Source of the DNA: Heterohyrax brucei
Lineage: Eukaryota > Chordata > Mammalia > Hyracoidea > Procaviidae
Direction of reading: 5' to 3'
Assembly (NCBI GenBank): GCA_028571685.1
Contig: CM053142.1
Location: forward strand, 69,713,296 to 69,777,295
Length of the DNA: 64,000 nucleotides
Shown here: piece after piece, positions 1 through 12,489 of the stretch
Layout of the letters: every line of letters starts with the position of its first letter
How positions within the stretch are numbered: position 1 is the first letter of the stretch
Made by a program: the position numbers and the translations under genes
The notes under the pieces: model-generated
Database searches by the model: none
Told to the model about the DNA's origin: nothing
What the model saw: the letters and a program-made list of their open reading frames with translations, nothing else

Positions 1-429
1 GTAGAAAATTTGTTAGGGACAGTGAAACTCAAGGAAAGATATGGTGATGAGTTCCCAGGGTTTCTGTTTGCTGCTTAATCTCAGACTTGGAATAGAATAT
101 GTGGTGTCCAGAAACAGCATGATAGCATACCAAGAGCCTTCTTCTGTATCTAAACAAGCAGGAAAGGGAAAGCCTAGCAAGACACAAAACTTTTAGACAT
201 TAATCACTCTATTACCATGGAAGACCACAGTGGGGGGTGGGGGGTTGGCGGAGAGTGGGGAGTGAAATCTGTGGTCTCCATTCAATCCAAGGATAAATGT
301 GTAGACAGACTTCTACCCTCACAATCCTGTAATAACCCATAACTTCACCAAAGCAGTGTCCAAGAAGGTCAAGTAGAAACTGAGACTCTAAATTCCACAG
401 TCAGATAGGAAACATTTCCACTCCTCAGT
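1..429. other. unassigned DNA, no gene seen
   Basis: I see no coding exon, RNA gene or clear repeat here. It contains one G-rich run (about 229-262) with several tracts of four or more G on the plus strand. If the CLEC4A-like gene on the minus strand is intact, this lies inside its third intron. Confidence 0.4.
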
Positions 430-2760
430 GTCAGTACAGATCATGTGGAGAGCCTGAATTTTTACTCCAGCCTGGCAGTAAGGAGGTACCCCTCCTCTTC
501 TCACTGGGTTGCTGTCAAAGAATGCCTAGTGGACATTCAGGGCTCTTGCCATGCTCATCAGTAAACAGAGCACCCTCAGTGCAGTATATGTGAAGACCAC
601 ATTAAGAGCAGAATTTCAACTCCCACTCAGAAGAAAAAGGAGTCCTTACTCCTGTGATGTCAATAACAGACTGAGGAGCAACTGAAATTACACCTCTATC
701 AGGCAGTAACAAGGTGGAGATCCACCTTGTGGTGTCAGAAGAAAACAGCTTAAGAAACTTTAAACAAGATTTAGACTTTTGTAACATAAATTGAAAATAT
801 CCAGATTTCTATGAAAACATACTTATCGTACCAAGAATCAAGAAGATCCCAAGCTAAATGAGAAAAGACAATAGATGCTCTCTTAGTTATCTACTGCTAG
901 TATAACAGAAATACCACAAGTGGATGACTTTAAAAAACAGAAACTTATTTTCTTATAGGTTAGGTGGCTAGAAGTCTGAATTCAGGACACTTTCTCTAGT
1001 GAAAGGCTTTCTCTCTCTGTTAGCTCTGGTGAAAATTTCTTGTTGCTTCAACTACTGTTTCCAAGTTCCTTGCCGCTCTCTGCATGGCTTGACACGAATC
1101 TTTTCACATCTCTGCTTGCTTATTTAATGCCTTTAATATCTGTGAAGAGACTGACTCCAAGACATTCTACACTAACTCTCCTCATTAGCATAACAGAGAC
1201 AACATATTCCCAAATGGTATTATTACCACAGTAATTAGGTTGATGATTTATGACACATATTTTGGGAGAAATAATTCAGTCCATACCAATGCCAACACCA
1301 AGATGACAGAGATGTTAGAATTATCTGGCAAAGACTTAAAAGTAGTCATAAAAATATTTCAGTGTAAGAGCAGGAATGCTCTAGACATAAATAAAAAATA
1401 CAAACTTCAAAGAAATAGGAAAACTCGGCAAAGAAATAAAACTATAAAAGATACTAAAAAGGAACAAAATGAAATTTTAGACTGGAAAAATACAATGGCT
1501 CTAAATTTAAAAAATTCAGTGGATGGACTGAACAGCAGAATGAAGACAACATAAGAAAGAACTGGTGAAATGGAAGAGAAAATGATACAAATTGCCTGAT
1601 CTGAACAATAGAGAAAATAGAATGAAAAATATAGTAATAAAAAGAAGAATAGAACCTCAGGGACTTGTGGAAGAATAACAAAGCATCTAACGTTTATGTT
1701 ATCTGAGTCTCGGAAAGAGATACTAAGGAAGATGGGGCTGAAAAACACTCACTAAAACAATAGTTGAAAATGTCCTAATTTGGAAACCAACATAAACCCA
1801 TAGATTCAAGAATTTGTAAGAACCCAGAACAGAATAAGTGCAAAGAAGCCCATCCCAAGATACATCATAATTAAAAATTTGAAAAACAAAAACAAAGAAA
1901 AATTGTTGAAAGTAGAAGAAAACACACCTTATCTATAGGGGAAAAGCAAACAAATATAATAATAGAAGATTTCCCACAAGAAAACATGGAGGGTAGAACA
2001 AAGTGGCACAACACTTTGCAAGTGCTGAAAAAAAGAAGTCAATGAGGATTTTTATACCCAGCAAAAATATCTGCTCTATTTGTTTCCTGAGGATTAAAAG
2101 TGATAAAATATATAAAAACAATTTGAAAAATTATAAAGTATAAAACGGGAAGCATTATTGTCATAGTTACTATTATTATGTTTCCTCTTTACCATGAGAT
2201 CATCTGCCTTAAGGCAGAATTAGGTACCAAAAGATAGTCAGTTTGGTGTAGGGGAAAAAAAATCTCCTAACCAATAGCCAGACTATCAGAAGGCCCAGAA
2301 AATGACATGGAGACCTCAGTCACTGGGCTACCACCCAGAGACTGAAAGAGGGATTGAGGGTGACCCTTGAATTTCATAAGTGACACTAAGTTGTCACAAG
2401 AAGGATGAGATTTCTTTGACAACCAGCAATTTCTGAGAAAGAGAAACAGAGTAGTTACTTGGTTTTAAGCAGGAAAAGTTTTTTTCCTGTTCTCTGGTAT
2501 AATTAAGATGATTCTCCTCCTATTGGTCTACCCAAAATACCAAATTGAAAAGGGAACACAGGTAGTATGAATGCTATCCACCCTAAGGTAGAAAATAAGA
2601 GATCTTGAATGTGGGAATTTTGAGACTGCCAACAGGACAAAGATAAGTGAGAAAGAAATATTGTCAGAATGTCTAGCCCAAGAATAAGCAACAAAAAGGT
2701 ACAATGCTACATAAAACAAAATAAATGAGGACTTAATGTATTGTATTAACAATGTATCAT
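430..2760 (+). mobile_element. old HAL1/L1M-type LINE, ORF1-like remnant
   Basis: A degenerate plus-strand LINE. The left part (430-880) looks like a LINE 5' region. After an inserted LTR, the A-rich part from about 1300 resembles a lysine-rich L1 ORF1 coiled coil followed by its C-terminal half: the stretch around 1980-2100 has the typical pattern of fragments ending in a shared Trp/His-rich segment. I find no endonuclease or reverse transcriptase after it, which fits HAL1 (ORF1-only) elements better than a full L1. Frames are broken throughout. The 3' boundary near 2760 is a guess. Confidence 0.5.
880..1300 (-). mobile_element. MaLR-type LTR, old, antisense
   Basis: This segment has the same order of landmarks as the other minus-strand MaLR-like LTRs in the window: a start resembling TTAG-TATCTACTGCTAGTATAAC, then the ATACCACAAGTGGATG-like block, a CTCTCTCTGT tract, and an end resembling GGGAGA-ATAATTCAGTCCAT. 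It is the most diverged copy, so it is older or from a related subfamily. It splits the HAL1-like element, so it inserted later than that element. Confidence 0.5.
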
Positions 2761-4079
2761 AAACATATGCAGTAGTCTGTCAGTATACATGAATCATGAT
2801 TCTTAAGAAGTGAAATGTACTTTTTATGTAATGTACTTTTTAAAAATAAAATTTTATATTTTGTCTTACAAAAGTTCCAAAAAATGTCAGTTATCAAGAG
2901 TGGATTTTGCTATAAAAGCACTTAATAAATACAGCTTAATTCAACCAACAGTAAAATGCATAAGTTAAAAAATAGTAAAACAATATGAGTTAAATATTAA
3001 GGAACTGAATCGTCTATTTCACACTTCTGATGAGTGAAAATTTTAAGTCATTCTTCAAAAATATCAAATACATAGTACAAAAATCTGCATAAAATCTGTA
3101 CCATGGTCTCATATTACTTAACCAATATTTTTAATAGAAAAAATTTATTTCTTAATTCATTAATAACCTCTATTAAGATTTAGGAACACTTGAGAGCTAT
3201 TACATTCACAATCATACAATTCACACTGGAATTTCCTTTACATGTTCATTGGCAAGTTAGAAATGAGTTCTATCTCAAAATAGAATACAATAATCACTTA
3301 TTGTGAAAACTTTTAGTAAGGAAAAATGCTATGGCCCTTATATAAACTTAGGTAGTAAGGAAGGGACACATGAGGGCTTTCTTGGGCACTCGAAATGTTC
3401 TATTTCCAGTCATAGTTTTAACAGTGCCTACTTTTCAACCATTTATCAAGCTGTATAACTATGACTTAGGCATTTCTGCATGTGTATTATGCTTCACAGT
3501 TAAAAATATTTAATATAAAATAATATTTATAAAAATAATTTTGCCTAGTACTGCAGATGGTACATATATGAAGATATATTCTGTTATTAACATACTACAC
3601 ATGTGAAGAGTACACCTCAGTAGTTGGCACGTAATAAGTATTCCATAGGTAATTCCTATGATCCTTAAGAAACAAGAAAAGCAATGCATAGGAAGGAAAA
3701 ATTGCATGATGATTGATAAAGCTTATTAGCTAAGTGCCATCGAGTACATCAGTTTTTGTTATTTTATAAATTATGATACCATAATGTATAAAAAACAAAA
3801 ACTGATGTACTTGGGAAAGGTGGCTGCAGAATAAGCCTTTATCTTCACCCCAGTAGGCCTGTAATAGGCTTTCAGTGTCTAAAAATTTCCCTTCTCCCTT
3901 ATCACTTTCCCTGAAATAAATGGGAAACATTTGAGAATATAGAAACCACAGCATCTTCTTGAACTACTACTCACACGGTCATTGTGTTTTGAATGAAAAT
4001 TTATCCCTTTTTCCAACTTTTCTCCTTTTTCTCAACTGTCTATTGAAAAATGTGTAAAATTCCTTTAAAAACAAAGATT
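2761..4079. other. AT-rich unassigned DNA with a short palindrome
   Basis: No exon or familiar repeat recognised over about 1.3 kb. Stop codons are frequent in all frames. The only clear structure is a near-perfect inverted repeat at 3743-3811, listed separately. Confidence 0.4.
3743..3811. repeat. short palindromic element (MITE-like hairpin)
   Basis: The left arm begins AGTACATCAGTTTTTGTT and the right arm is its reverse complement, extending inward through an AT-rich stem with only small gaps. About 29 bp pair on each side around a short centre. This is the shape of a miniature inverted-repeat DNA transposon, but I do not recognise the family. Confidence 0.5.
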
Positions 4080-5257
4080 CCGATGCAGAGCCAACATGGA
4101 ACCCTAGACAGTTGAAGAGGCCATGCCTCTTCAGCAGAGAGCCCTCCCCCCAGACCCCACCTCCCGCCACCCCGCAAAAACCTAAGTAAAACAGATAAAA
4201 ATGTCAGTAGCAATCCTGGAACTGCAAGTATCAAATGAAAAGGATAAAGTACTAGATAAAACAATGAATGGAAGAAGAAACTGAAAGAAATCAGAACTAG
4301 AAGAGATATGGAGTAGAGGTCCCCTGTAAACTAACATGGCACAGTTTAGCCAGAAACTACCCTGGACAGGAACTAACAGAAAGCAACTCCACAGAGCTCC
4401 AACAAAGAGACAGAGACCTTGGTAACTGGAGAAACACGCTTTCCCATCCCTCACCATTCTACCCTGTAGGCTACTCAATGCCTTTCTGATGGACCACACC
4501 ATGACACTCACCTAGAGAACCACCAGCCCCCAGCCAGCCCAAGTTCACCCTGCCCTCACCCACCAGCTCCTGACACACTATTTTTTCTCTTGCTTTCTCA
4601 TTTCTTTTCCCTCTACATACTGCCACTAACATACCCACTTCATATCATGAACTATAATGCACTGTGTTAGCCCAAGGAATTACTAACAAGCTATCACCCT
4701 GAGTCTGAACTGATTGCCCCAACAGCTCCTACTGCTGTATTATTTTGGTTATTACTTTCCCCTTTTTCTCTCTCTGTACTGCCCAGTCTCCTCCTTCACC
4801 ACCACACCTTCCTGCCAGGCCATTTCACACCAACTTGGCTAGAAAGATACTGGCCCATTATCACATTGGGTCCACCTTGTACCAGCCTGCTGGCTTCCAA
4901 TGCACAATGAGTTTTCTTTAATCTTCCCCACCTCCATTTTTCTTTTCTTTCTCCCCTGCCTAGTCGCATACAACACCTCTACCCCTTCCTACTGAGCTGC
5001 CACCACAGGTACTGAGCTACTGGCCCACCATCACCCTGAGTTTCCACTCAGTCCCACCTGACAGCTCTGTCTGCACCATTTTTTCTCTTTTTCTCTTTCT
5101 CCTTGTGACCTAGCCCTGTATGCCATCTATACATTGAAATAATACAAAACATTCTCTTTGATGATAACACCACAAAAGTAGAAGTCAGTAACAGGAATAG
5201 CAAGGAAATAAAAATCACACACATGGATATTGAATAATACCTTGCTTAAAAAAGACT
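4080..5257 (+). mobile_element. L1-A, 5' UTR-like region and start of ORF2 remnant
   Basis: From about 4080 to 5130 the sequence is C-rich with many CCACC/CTCCTG tracts and a stretch ending in GCC-rich blocks, as in old L1 5' UTRs. From about 5130 it changes to a short ORF2 remnant corresponding to the end of the endonuclease domain (ACCACAAAAGTAGAAGTCA and following). ORF1 is missing, so either an internal deletion or two separate fragments is possible. The ORF2 remnant resumes after L1-1 near 12490, showing that L1-1 inserted into it. Confidence 0.5.
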
Positions 5258-6260
5258 AAGCGGGGGCGGAGTCAAGACAGCGGACTAAGCCCACGTCTCC
5301 TTATATCCCTCTGGAAACCAAGAATTGAACTGACAATCAAACAGAGCCTTCTGATCACCTAATCAGCCTCAGGACACGGCACAGAGCTATTAATGGGACT
5401 TCATACCACTCAGCGAAAAACCTCCTCTCTTTCGCTGACTCCCGCTCCTGGCTAGCCCCAGCTCTCACGGAGGGAAGGTAAACGCACCAGTTTGACTTTT
5501 TTTTCCTCTGTCTCGGCTGGCGGGCGGAGCTGGTTCTTGCCTGGTGGCTGGACTCAGACGCGCTACTGGGGGGATAGGCAGGCGAAATTCCCATATTCTG
5601 AGAGCCAGGCTCGGGACTCTGTTAATCTAGACACTTTGAGCCTTTCGTTTTGTAGCTGCCTAAGTGGGGTTTGTGCGGATCTCCGAGGTCAGGGTGCGGG
5701 AGGCCATGTTGGTACCGAGATTTTAGCGGGACCTCGTTCTTAGCCTGGGAGCCAGCGCCTGCAAACGGGACAGCGCTTCTCTGTCAGAAAAGTAGTGATT
5801 TTGCACAGTGCTGCCTGCATTGGGGGCCCTGCAACAAAATCAGAGGAATCACTACCTCTCGGCACTTTTAGCCCCTCTGTCTGCTGCCTGTGTGGAGGAC
5901 ACCGTCTTGGGTACGGTGGCCGCAGCTGGACCTAATTCTTAGCTTGGGAGCCAGAGCCTGCCCACAGGAGAGCACTTTTCTATCACAAAACCAGTACTCC
6001 ACACAGTGTTGGCTAAGGCTAGGCCCTGTCAGCAGAGGCCAACAGAGCAGTAGCATTGCTGTATTCTGAACTAGTTTGTTATCATCTGGGGTTGGATATA
6101 GTGGTGCTTACTTTGTCAGATGAGAAGAGGGACCTCCACACCTGAAAATATAACTGACTTGTGAACTGGTCAGATACCTTTTGCTTTACATTTGAAGACA
6201 GCCTAGAGAAACATTTGCAATCCATCCTCACAGTAACTCTTCCAGCCTCTATATACTCAC
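5258..6260 (+). promoter_or_regulatory. L1-1 5' UTR (internal promoter region)
   Basis: GC-richer than its surroundings, with CpG dinucleotides still present near the start. L1 5' UTRs normally act as internal Pol II promoters; here the role is inferred from position. No tandem monomers are visible. The first about 20 bases resemble the common L1 start, but the YY1-like CAAGATGG core is changed to CAAGACAG. Confidence 0.65.
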
Positions 6261-7245
6261 ATGGGACCCAAAAAGCAACAGGCAATTGTGGCATACAAGC
6301 AATCACTCATGGCTTCAGAAGGCTCCCAAACAAAGCAACCTAGGAGTTTTCCAGATGAAGAAACTTTTATGAAAGCATCAGGAAGTGAATACAAATTGAT
6401 CATCTACAAATAGATCAAATTGATCAAATTGATCAGAGCCCTTCTAGACCTTATACAAAATGCAGCAGAACAAAATGAAAAATTAAGCAAGTTGTTCGAT
6501 CTGATGGAACACCAGTACTCTGAAATCCAGCAGATCAAGAAGAAAATCAAAGACATAGAAAATTCCATGCAAAGCCAAGAAAACAGAATGGAACAAATGG
6601 AAAAAACAATTTCTCACTTGGAAGACAGGGCTACTGATGCCAGTGTCTATGAGCAGAAATTGGAAAAAAGAAACAAGAAAAATGAAGAAACATTAAGAAG
6701 CATGTGGGACTCTATGAAGAGGAACAACTTTCAATTAATTGGAGTCCCTGAACAGGGTGAGACATCTGAGAACACAGAGTATTGTTGCTGAGCTGCTGAA
6801 AGAAAACTTCCCAGAAATCATGAAGGAAGAGAATACAGACATCTCAGATGCATATCGTTCACCACCCAATATAGATCTCAAAAGAAAGACTCCAAGACAT
6901 ATTATAATCAAGCTTAACAAAATGAAACATAAGCAGCAACTCTTAAAAGCAGCAAGACTCAAGGCAAAGCTAACATTCAGAGGGAAACCCGGTAGGCTCT
7001 CGTCAGATTTATCAGCAGAAACCATGCTGGCATGGAGACAGTGGCATGACACATTCAAAGTCTTGAAGGAGAAGAACTTCCAACCAAGAATTATATATTC
7101 TGCAAAAATGTCTTTCAAATACAAAAATGAAATTAAGACATTCCCAGATAAACAGAAACTCAGAGACTTTGCAAAAACCAAACCCAAACTACAAGAAATA
7201 CTGAAAGAAGTTCTTGGCTTTGGCTTAGAAGAACAAAACCAGTAA
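6261..7245 (+). pseudogene. L1-1 ORF1 (RNA-binding chaperone), broken
   Basis: ORF1p is the trimeric RNA-binding protein that packages L1 RNA with ORF2p. The start at 6261 begins MGPKKQQAIV. After 50 codons there is an in-frame TAG (6411), directly followed by a tandem GATCAAATT repeat. The same frame then runs to 6791 and covers a Lys/Glu-rich coiled coil (leucine/isoleucine heptads around HQYSEIQQIKKKI and MEQMEKTISHLEDRA). A frameshift moves the reading into the frame open from 6739, which encodes the RRM-like and C-terminal domains (PRHIIIKLNKMKHKQQLL, FRGKPGRLSSDLS) and ends EEQNQ-stop. Total length equals about 328 codons, normal for mammalian ORF1p. One stop plus one frameshift make it non-functional. 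Confidence 0.85.
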
Positions 7246-7667
7246 CTTTATATTTTAGAACTACACACTACTCAATACTCTACTCATTTAGGGAAGGCTC
7301 CAAAGTAAATCACAGCTTTGATAGGGAAAGAAGCAATCCAGTGATCATCATGAAAACTATGCTGTCATCATAATAAAAAGAGGGATGTACTACAGTCATT
7401 ATAGTTCTTCCAGATGGAGAGGAAGATGACAAGACTGGTAGTAATTAAAATTGGGTTTGTAAATAGTTTATTAAGGGGGTTCATAGGGGCAGCTGTAAAG
7501 TACAACAAAGATGTATCATACCATTTCAAGAAATCTAACACACGAGTCTCAACAACTATAAAACCAGCTCTGCAAAAGGTGAAAAATCAACTCATGAAAA
7601 AGAGTGTCCCAGAACAGACTAATAAGAACAACAGAGAAAACATCAACAGAAAAATAAACATATCACA

Positions 7668-10600
7668 ATGGCAGCAGTGAACACATACCTATCAATAATT
7701 ACATTAAATGTGAATGGACTGAATGCTCCAGTAAAGAGACACCGAGTGTCATCTTTGATCAAAAGTCACGCCCCATCCACATGTTGTCTACAGGAAACTC
7801 ACTTGAGACCTAATGATAGGAACAAACTGAAAATTAAAGGATGGAAGAATATATATCAAGCTAACAATGAACAAAGAAGAGCACGGGTGGCAATTCTAAT
7901 CTCAGACAAAATCAATTTTAATGTCAAATCCACCATCGTGGACAAAGATGGTAACTATTTATTGCTGAAAGTTTCAGTACACAAGCAAGACTTAACTATA
8001 TTAAATATTTATGCACCTAATGCCAGAGCACCTAAATATGTCGAAGAAACACTGACTACGCTCAAAAGAGAGTTAGATGACTCCACAATAATAGTGGGAG
8101 ACTTTAACACTCCACTCTCATTACTAGACAGATCATCTAGAAAAAAGCTCAGTAAAGATACAGAAGACCTCATTGACACAATTAACCAACTAAACCTCAT
8201 TGATATATACAGAACTTTCCACCCATCAGCAGACAACTACACCTTCTTCTCCAGTGCACATGGAACATTCTCCAGAATTGACCACGTGATAGGCCATAAT
8301 GCAATGCTCAACAAAATCCATACCATTGAATTACTGCAAAGCATCTTCTCAGATCATAAAGCCATAAAAGTTGAAATCAATAGCAGAAAAAACAGAGATA
8401 GAAAGTGGAACTCTTGGAAACTGAACAACATCTTGCTCAAAAAAACATGGGTTATAGAGGAAATCAAGGATGAATTAAAGAAATTCATGGATTCCAATGA
8501 GAACTAAAACACTTCCTACCAGAACCTATGGGATACAGCCAAAGCAGTGCTCAGAGGTCTGTTTATCTCCATAAATGCACACATCTGGAAGGAAGAAAGA
8601 AACCAAATCAAGGAACTAACTCTACAGCTTGAACAAGTAGAAAGATAACAGAGGAACCCCTCGGGCACCAGAAGAAATGAGATCATAAAGATTGGAGCAG
8701 AGCTAAATGAATTAGAGAATAGAAAAACAATTGAAATAATTGAAAAGACCAAAAGCTGGTTTTTAGAAAAGATCAACAAAATTGATAAACCACTGGCTAA
8801 ACTTACTAAAGAAAAGCAGGAAAGGAAACAAACAACCCAAATCAGAAATGAGAGGGGAGTTGTCACCACAGATGTAACAGAAATAAAAAATATCATAACA
8901 GAATACTATGAAAGACTGTACTCTAACAAATTTGAAAACCTAGGGGAAATGGACTGATTCCTTGACTCATACCACCTACCCAAATTATCACAACATGAGG
9001 CAGAACAACTTAATAAACCCATCACAAAAGAAGAGATTGAAAAGATCATCAAAACACTGCCAACCCAAAAAAGCCCGGGCCCAGTTGGCTTCACGGCAGA
9101 ATTCTACCAAGCATTTAGAGAAGAGTTATCCCCAATACTACTGAGACTATTTCACAGCATAGAAAGGGATGGAGTACTCCAATACTCCTCATTCTATGAA
9201 GCCAGCATAACCCTGATACCTAAGCCCGGGAAAGATCCAACAAAGACAGAGAACTACAGACCGATATCACTCATGAACCTAGAGGCAAAAATCTTCAACA
9301 AAATTCTTGCCAACAGAATACAGCAACATATCAAGAAAATAATCCATCATGACCAAGTGGGATTCATACCAGGGATGCAAGGCTGGTTCAACATCAGGAA
9401 AACAATTAATGTGATAAACCACATAAATAACACAAAAGACAAGAATCACCTGATTTTGTCCATTGATGCAGAAAAGGCATTTGATAAAGTCCAACACCCA
9501 TTCATGCTAAAAACTCTTAGCAAAATGGGCATAGACGGCAAATTCCTCAACACAATAAGAGCCATTTATACAAAGCCAGTTGCCCCCATCATCCTGAATG
9601 GAGACTGAAAAACTTTCCCCTGAGATCAGGAACTAGACAAGGATGCCCACTGTCACCTCTTCTATTCAACATTGTGCTAGAAGTTCTAGCCAGAGCAATT
9701 AGACAAGACAAAGAAATAAAGGGCATCTGCATCGGCAAAGAGGAAGTTAAAATCTCCCTGTTCGCAGATGAAATGATTGTATATGCAGAGAACCCCAAGC
9801 AATCTATAAGTAAGCTACTCAAACTGATAGAAGAGTTCAGCAAAGTCTCAGGATACAAGATAAACATAAGTAAATCAGTAGGATTCCTTTATACCAACAA
9901 AGAGACTGTTAAGGAGGAAATTATCAAATCAATACCATTTACAATAGCCCCTAAGAAGATAAAATGTCTAGGAATTAATCTAACCAGAGAAACAACAGAC
10001 CTTTACAAAGAGAACTACAAGCCCTTACTACAAGAAACTAAGAGAGACTTAGATAAATGGGAAAACCTACCCTGCTCATGGATAGGAAGGCTCAACATTG
10101 TGAAAATGTCTACTTTACCCAAAGCAATTTATTTATATAATGCAATCCCAATACAAGTTCCAGCATCATTTTTTAATGAGATGGAGAAACAAATCACCAA
10201 TTTTGTTTGGAAAGGGAAGAAGCCCCGGATAAGTAAGGTACTGCTAAAGAAGAACACAGTCGGAAGCCTCTCATTACCCAACCTTAGAACATACTACGCT
10301 GCCACAGTGGTCAAAACAGCCTGGTACTGGTACAAGAACAGACACATCGATCAATGGAACAGAATTGAGACCCCAGAGATGACACCATCTGCCTATAAAC
10401 AGTTGATATTTGACAAAGGCCCTAAGACATTAAACTGGGGTAAAAACAATATCTTCAACAAATGGTGCTGGCAAAATTGGTTATCCATCTGCAATAAACT
10501 GAATCAAGATCCATATCTTACACCTTATACAAAAACCAACTCCAACTGGATAAAAGACCTAAATATCAAACCTAAAACGATAAAGCTCATCCAAAAAAAG

Positions 10601-11485
10601 GTAAGAACAACAATGGAAGTTTTAATACACAATGAGGACAGACTCCAAAATCTATCAAAGAAACCTCAATCAACAGAAGAGAAAATAGTTAAGTGGGAGC
10701 TATTAAGAATCAAACACTTTTGCTCATCCAAAGACTTTATTAATAGAATTAAAAGAACACCCACAGAATGGGAAAAAACATTTGGCAACTCTATGTCAGA
10801 CCGACGCCTGATCTCCATAATCTATAAGATACTACAAAATATCAGTAAGAAGAAGATAAACCATCCAATTAAGTGATGGGCAAAGGAGATGGACAGACAC
10901 TTCACTAAAGAGGAGATCCAGGCAGCCAAAAAACACATGCGGACATGTTCACGATCTTTAGTTATTAAAGAAATTCAAATCAAGACAACAATGAGATACC
11001 TTCTCACCCCAACAAGATTGGCCATGATCCAGAAAACACAAAACAACAAATGCTGGAGAGGCTGTGGAGAAAGTGGAATCCTCCTACACTGTTGGTGGGG
11101 TTGCAAAATGGTCCAGCCTCTTTGGAAGGCAATCTGGCGCTTCCTTAACAAAATGGATATCGATATACCATTTGACCCAGTAATTCCACTACTTGGAATA
11201 TATCCTACAGATTCAAGGCCTTTCACACCAACGGACACATGCATCAGAATGTTTATCGCAGCACAGTCCATGATAGCAAAAAGATGGAATCAACCCAGAT
11301 GCCCAACAACAGAGGAATGGATAGGTAAACTATGGTACATATACTCAATGGAGCACTACGCAATGATAAAGAATAACGATGATTCCAGGAAACATCTCCT
11401 AACTTGGTTTCAACTGGAAGACATTATGTTGAGCGAAAGTAGTCAGCAACAAAGGGACAAATACTGTATGAGACCTCTACAATAA
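7668..11485 (+). pseudogene. L1-1 ORF2 (endonuclease / reverse transcriptase), broken
   Basis: ORF2p nicks target DNA and copies L1 RNA there. The length, about 1,272 codons, is normal. The N-terminal AP-endonuclease domain shows LNVNGLNAP, the LQETH glutamate, GDFNTPLS and the FSDHKAI Asp-His pair, so its catalytic set looks intact. The reverse transcriptase shows [37 protein letters not shown] and [10 protein letters not shown]. The active-site motif reads FADEM rather than FADDM, replacing the second catalytic aspartate. The Cys/His-rich C-terminus (CWRGCGESGILLHCWWGC) and the end are present. In-frame stops lie at 8505, 8646, 8955, 9606 and 10874, and a frameshift falls between about 9600 and 9670; the frame is otherwise continuous. 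Start chosen at MAAVNTYLSIITLNVNG, the usual ORF2 start context. Confidence 0.9.
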
Positions 11486-12489
11486 GATCTCAAAAACAGA
11501 CTTGTGTATAGAAGAAAGGACTCTTTGACAGCTGAAGGGGAGGGAAGGGAGGGAGGGGGTGGGGGAGGGTTTAGTTTAGATAGTTGCTAGAAATCTAGTT
11601 GGGAGAAAGCGGTGATAGCACACATTAGAAACAAGAACAACATTAAGTGGACTTCAGCATAACTTGAGTACTCCTTCCATCTTGACTCAATACTGCAAGG
11701 ATAGAGTAGCTGGGGTAGGGGGTGGGGGACCATGCTCTTAGGTGAATTCCAGGCCAATTGGCACAACTAGCGTTTTGCTAAGAGAGCTCTCTGCACCCCA
11801 CATTGGTGAGTGGCGTCTGGGGTCTTAAAAGCTGCCAAGCTGCCATCCGAGGACACAGCAAATGGTCCCAACTCAGCAGGAACGGATGCTCACCGAGGAC
11901 TAAAATCACATGCAGTAATAATGACAACCGAGAAGACAGAGAGACCCACAAGAGTGGGTGCCTACATCGACTTGTGACCAGCAGTACCGGATGGTGCCCG
12001 GCCACCACCAGTGATAGCCACGATGGAGCTCACAGAGAGGAGTCTCACTGGCAACAGAAGAATAAAAAGGGGTGCATCATGAGATCTCCACTAAAAGACC
12101 TCAATTGATGGTCCAGCGGTTTTGGGGTTCCTCTGAGAGCATGGCCCCCGAGCCTGATGCTGCCCTTTCCCATAAATTATAACAAAGGTCCACTCTTTGG
12201 ACAGCAATGGATTGGACTTGGCAATGCAGAGTGACCATATATTGGAAGCACTTTGTGGTTCTATACATCTACAGGATATCATCTTGCTGACTTCTGGCTG
12301 GAGGAAGGGGAGTGGACAGAGAGGAGGGGAAAGGAGGTTGTTGGGAGGATCAGACATGTATGGAGCAGAGAAGAATAGTGTGCGGTCACCGGACAGGGAG
12401 AGCAGTGGAAGCTGCATATAGGTAGGCATGTAAATTTATACGTGAATATACATTTTCACTCAGTTATGTTAAAGGAAAAAAAAAAAACA
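11486..12489 (+). other. L1-1 3' UTR with G-rich tract and poly(A)
   Basis: Begins directly after the ORF2 stop. It carries a polypurine/G-rich run (about 11536-11569) with at least four G tracts, a position typical of mammalian L1 3' UTRs. A landmark block (GTCTGGGGTCTTAAAAGCTG-like, near 11815) recurs in every L1 3' UTR of this window. It ends with ACATTTTCACTCAGTTATG and an A tract. Confidence 0.8.

Larger units (their letters stand above)
5258..12489 (+). mobile_element. L1-1: full-length, inactive L1 LINE
   Basis: A complete L1 of about 7.2 kb: roughly 1 kb of 5' UTR beginning with a GC-rich GGGGGCGGAGTCAAGA-type start, ORF1, a short inter-ORF spacer, ORF2, and a 1-kb 3' UTR ending in an A tract. 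The copy is fairly young because ORF2 is still open over long stretches, but both ORFs carry stops and frameshifts. The left flank AAAAAAGACTAAGC and right flank AAAAAACACTGAGC are a plausible 14-bp TSD with two differences, following an L1-type TT/AAAA target. Its 5' UTR is not built from the tandem units seen in L1-2 and L1-4, so two promoter types coexist. Five short tails elsewhere in the window share its 3' end. Confidence 0.9.

Noticed and set aside
4182-4511. 109-codon minus-strand open frame
   Set aside because: Low-complexity Phe/Ser/Leu-rich product opposite an L1 5' UTR; no homology recognised.
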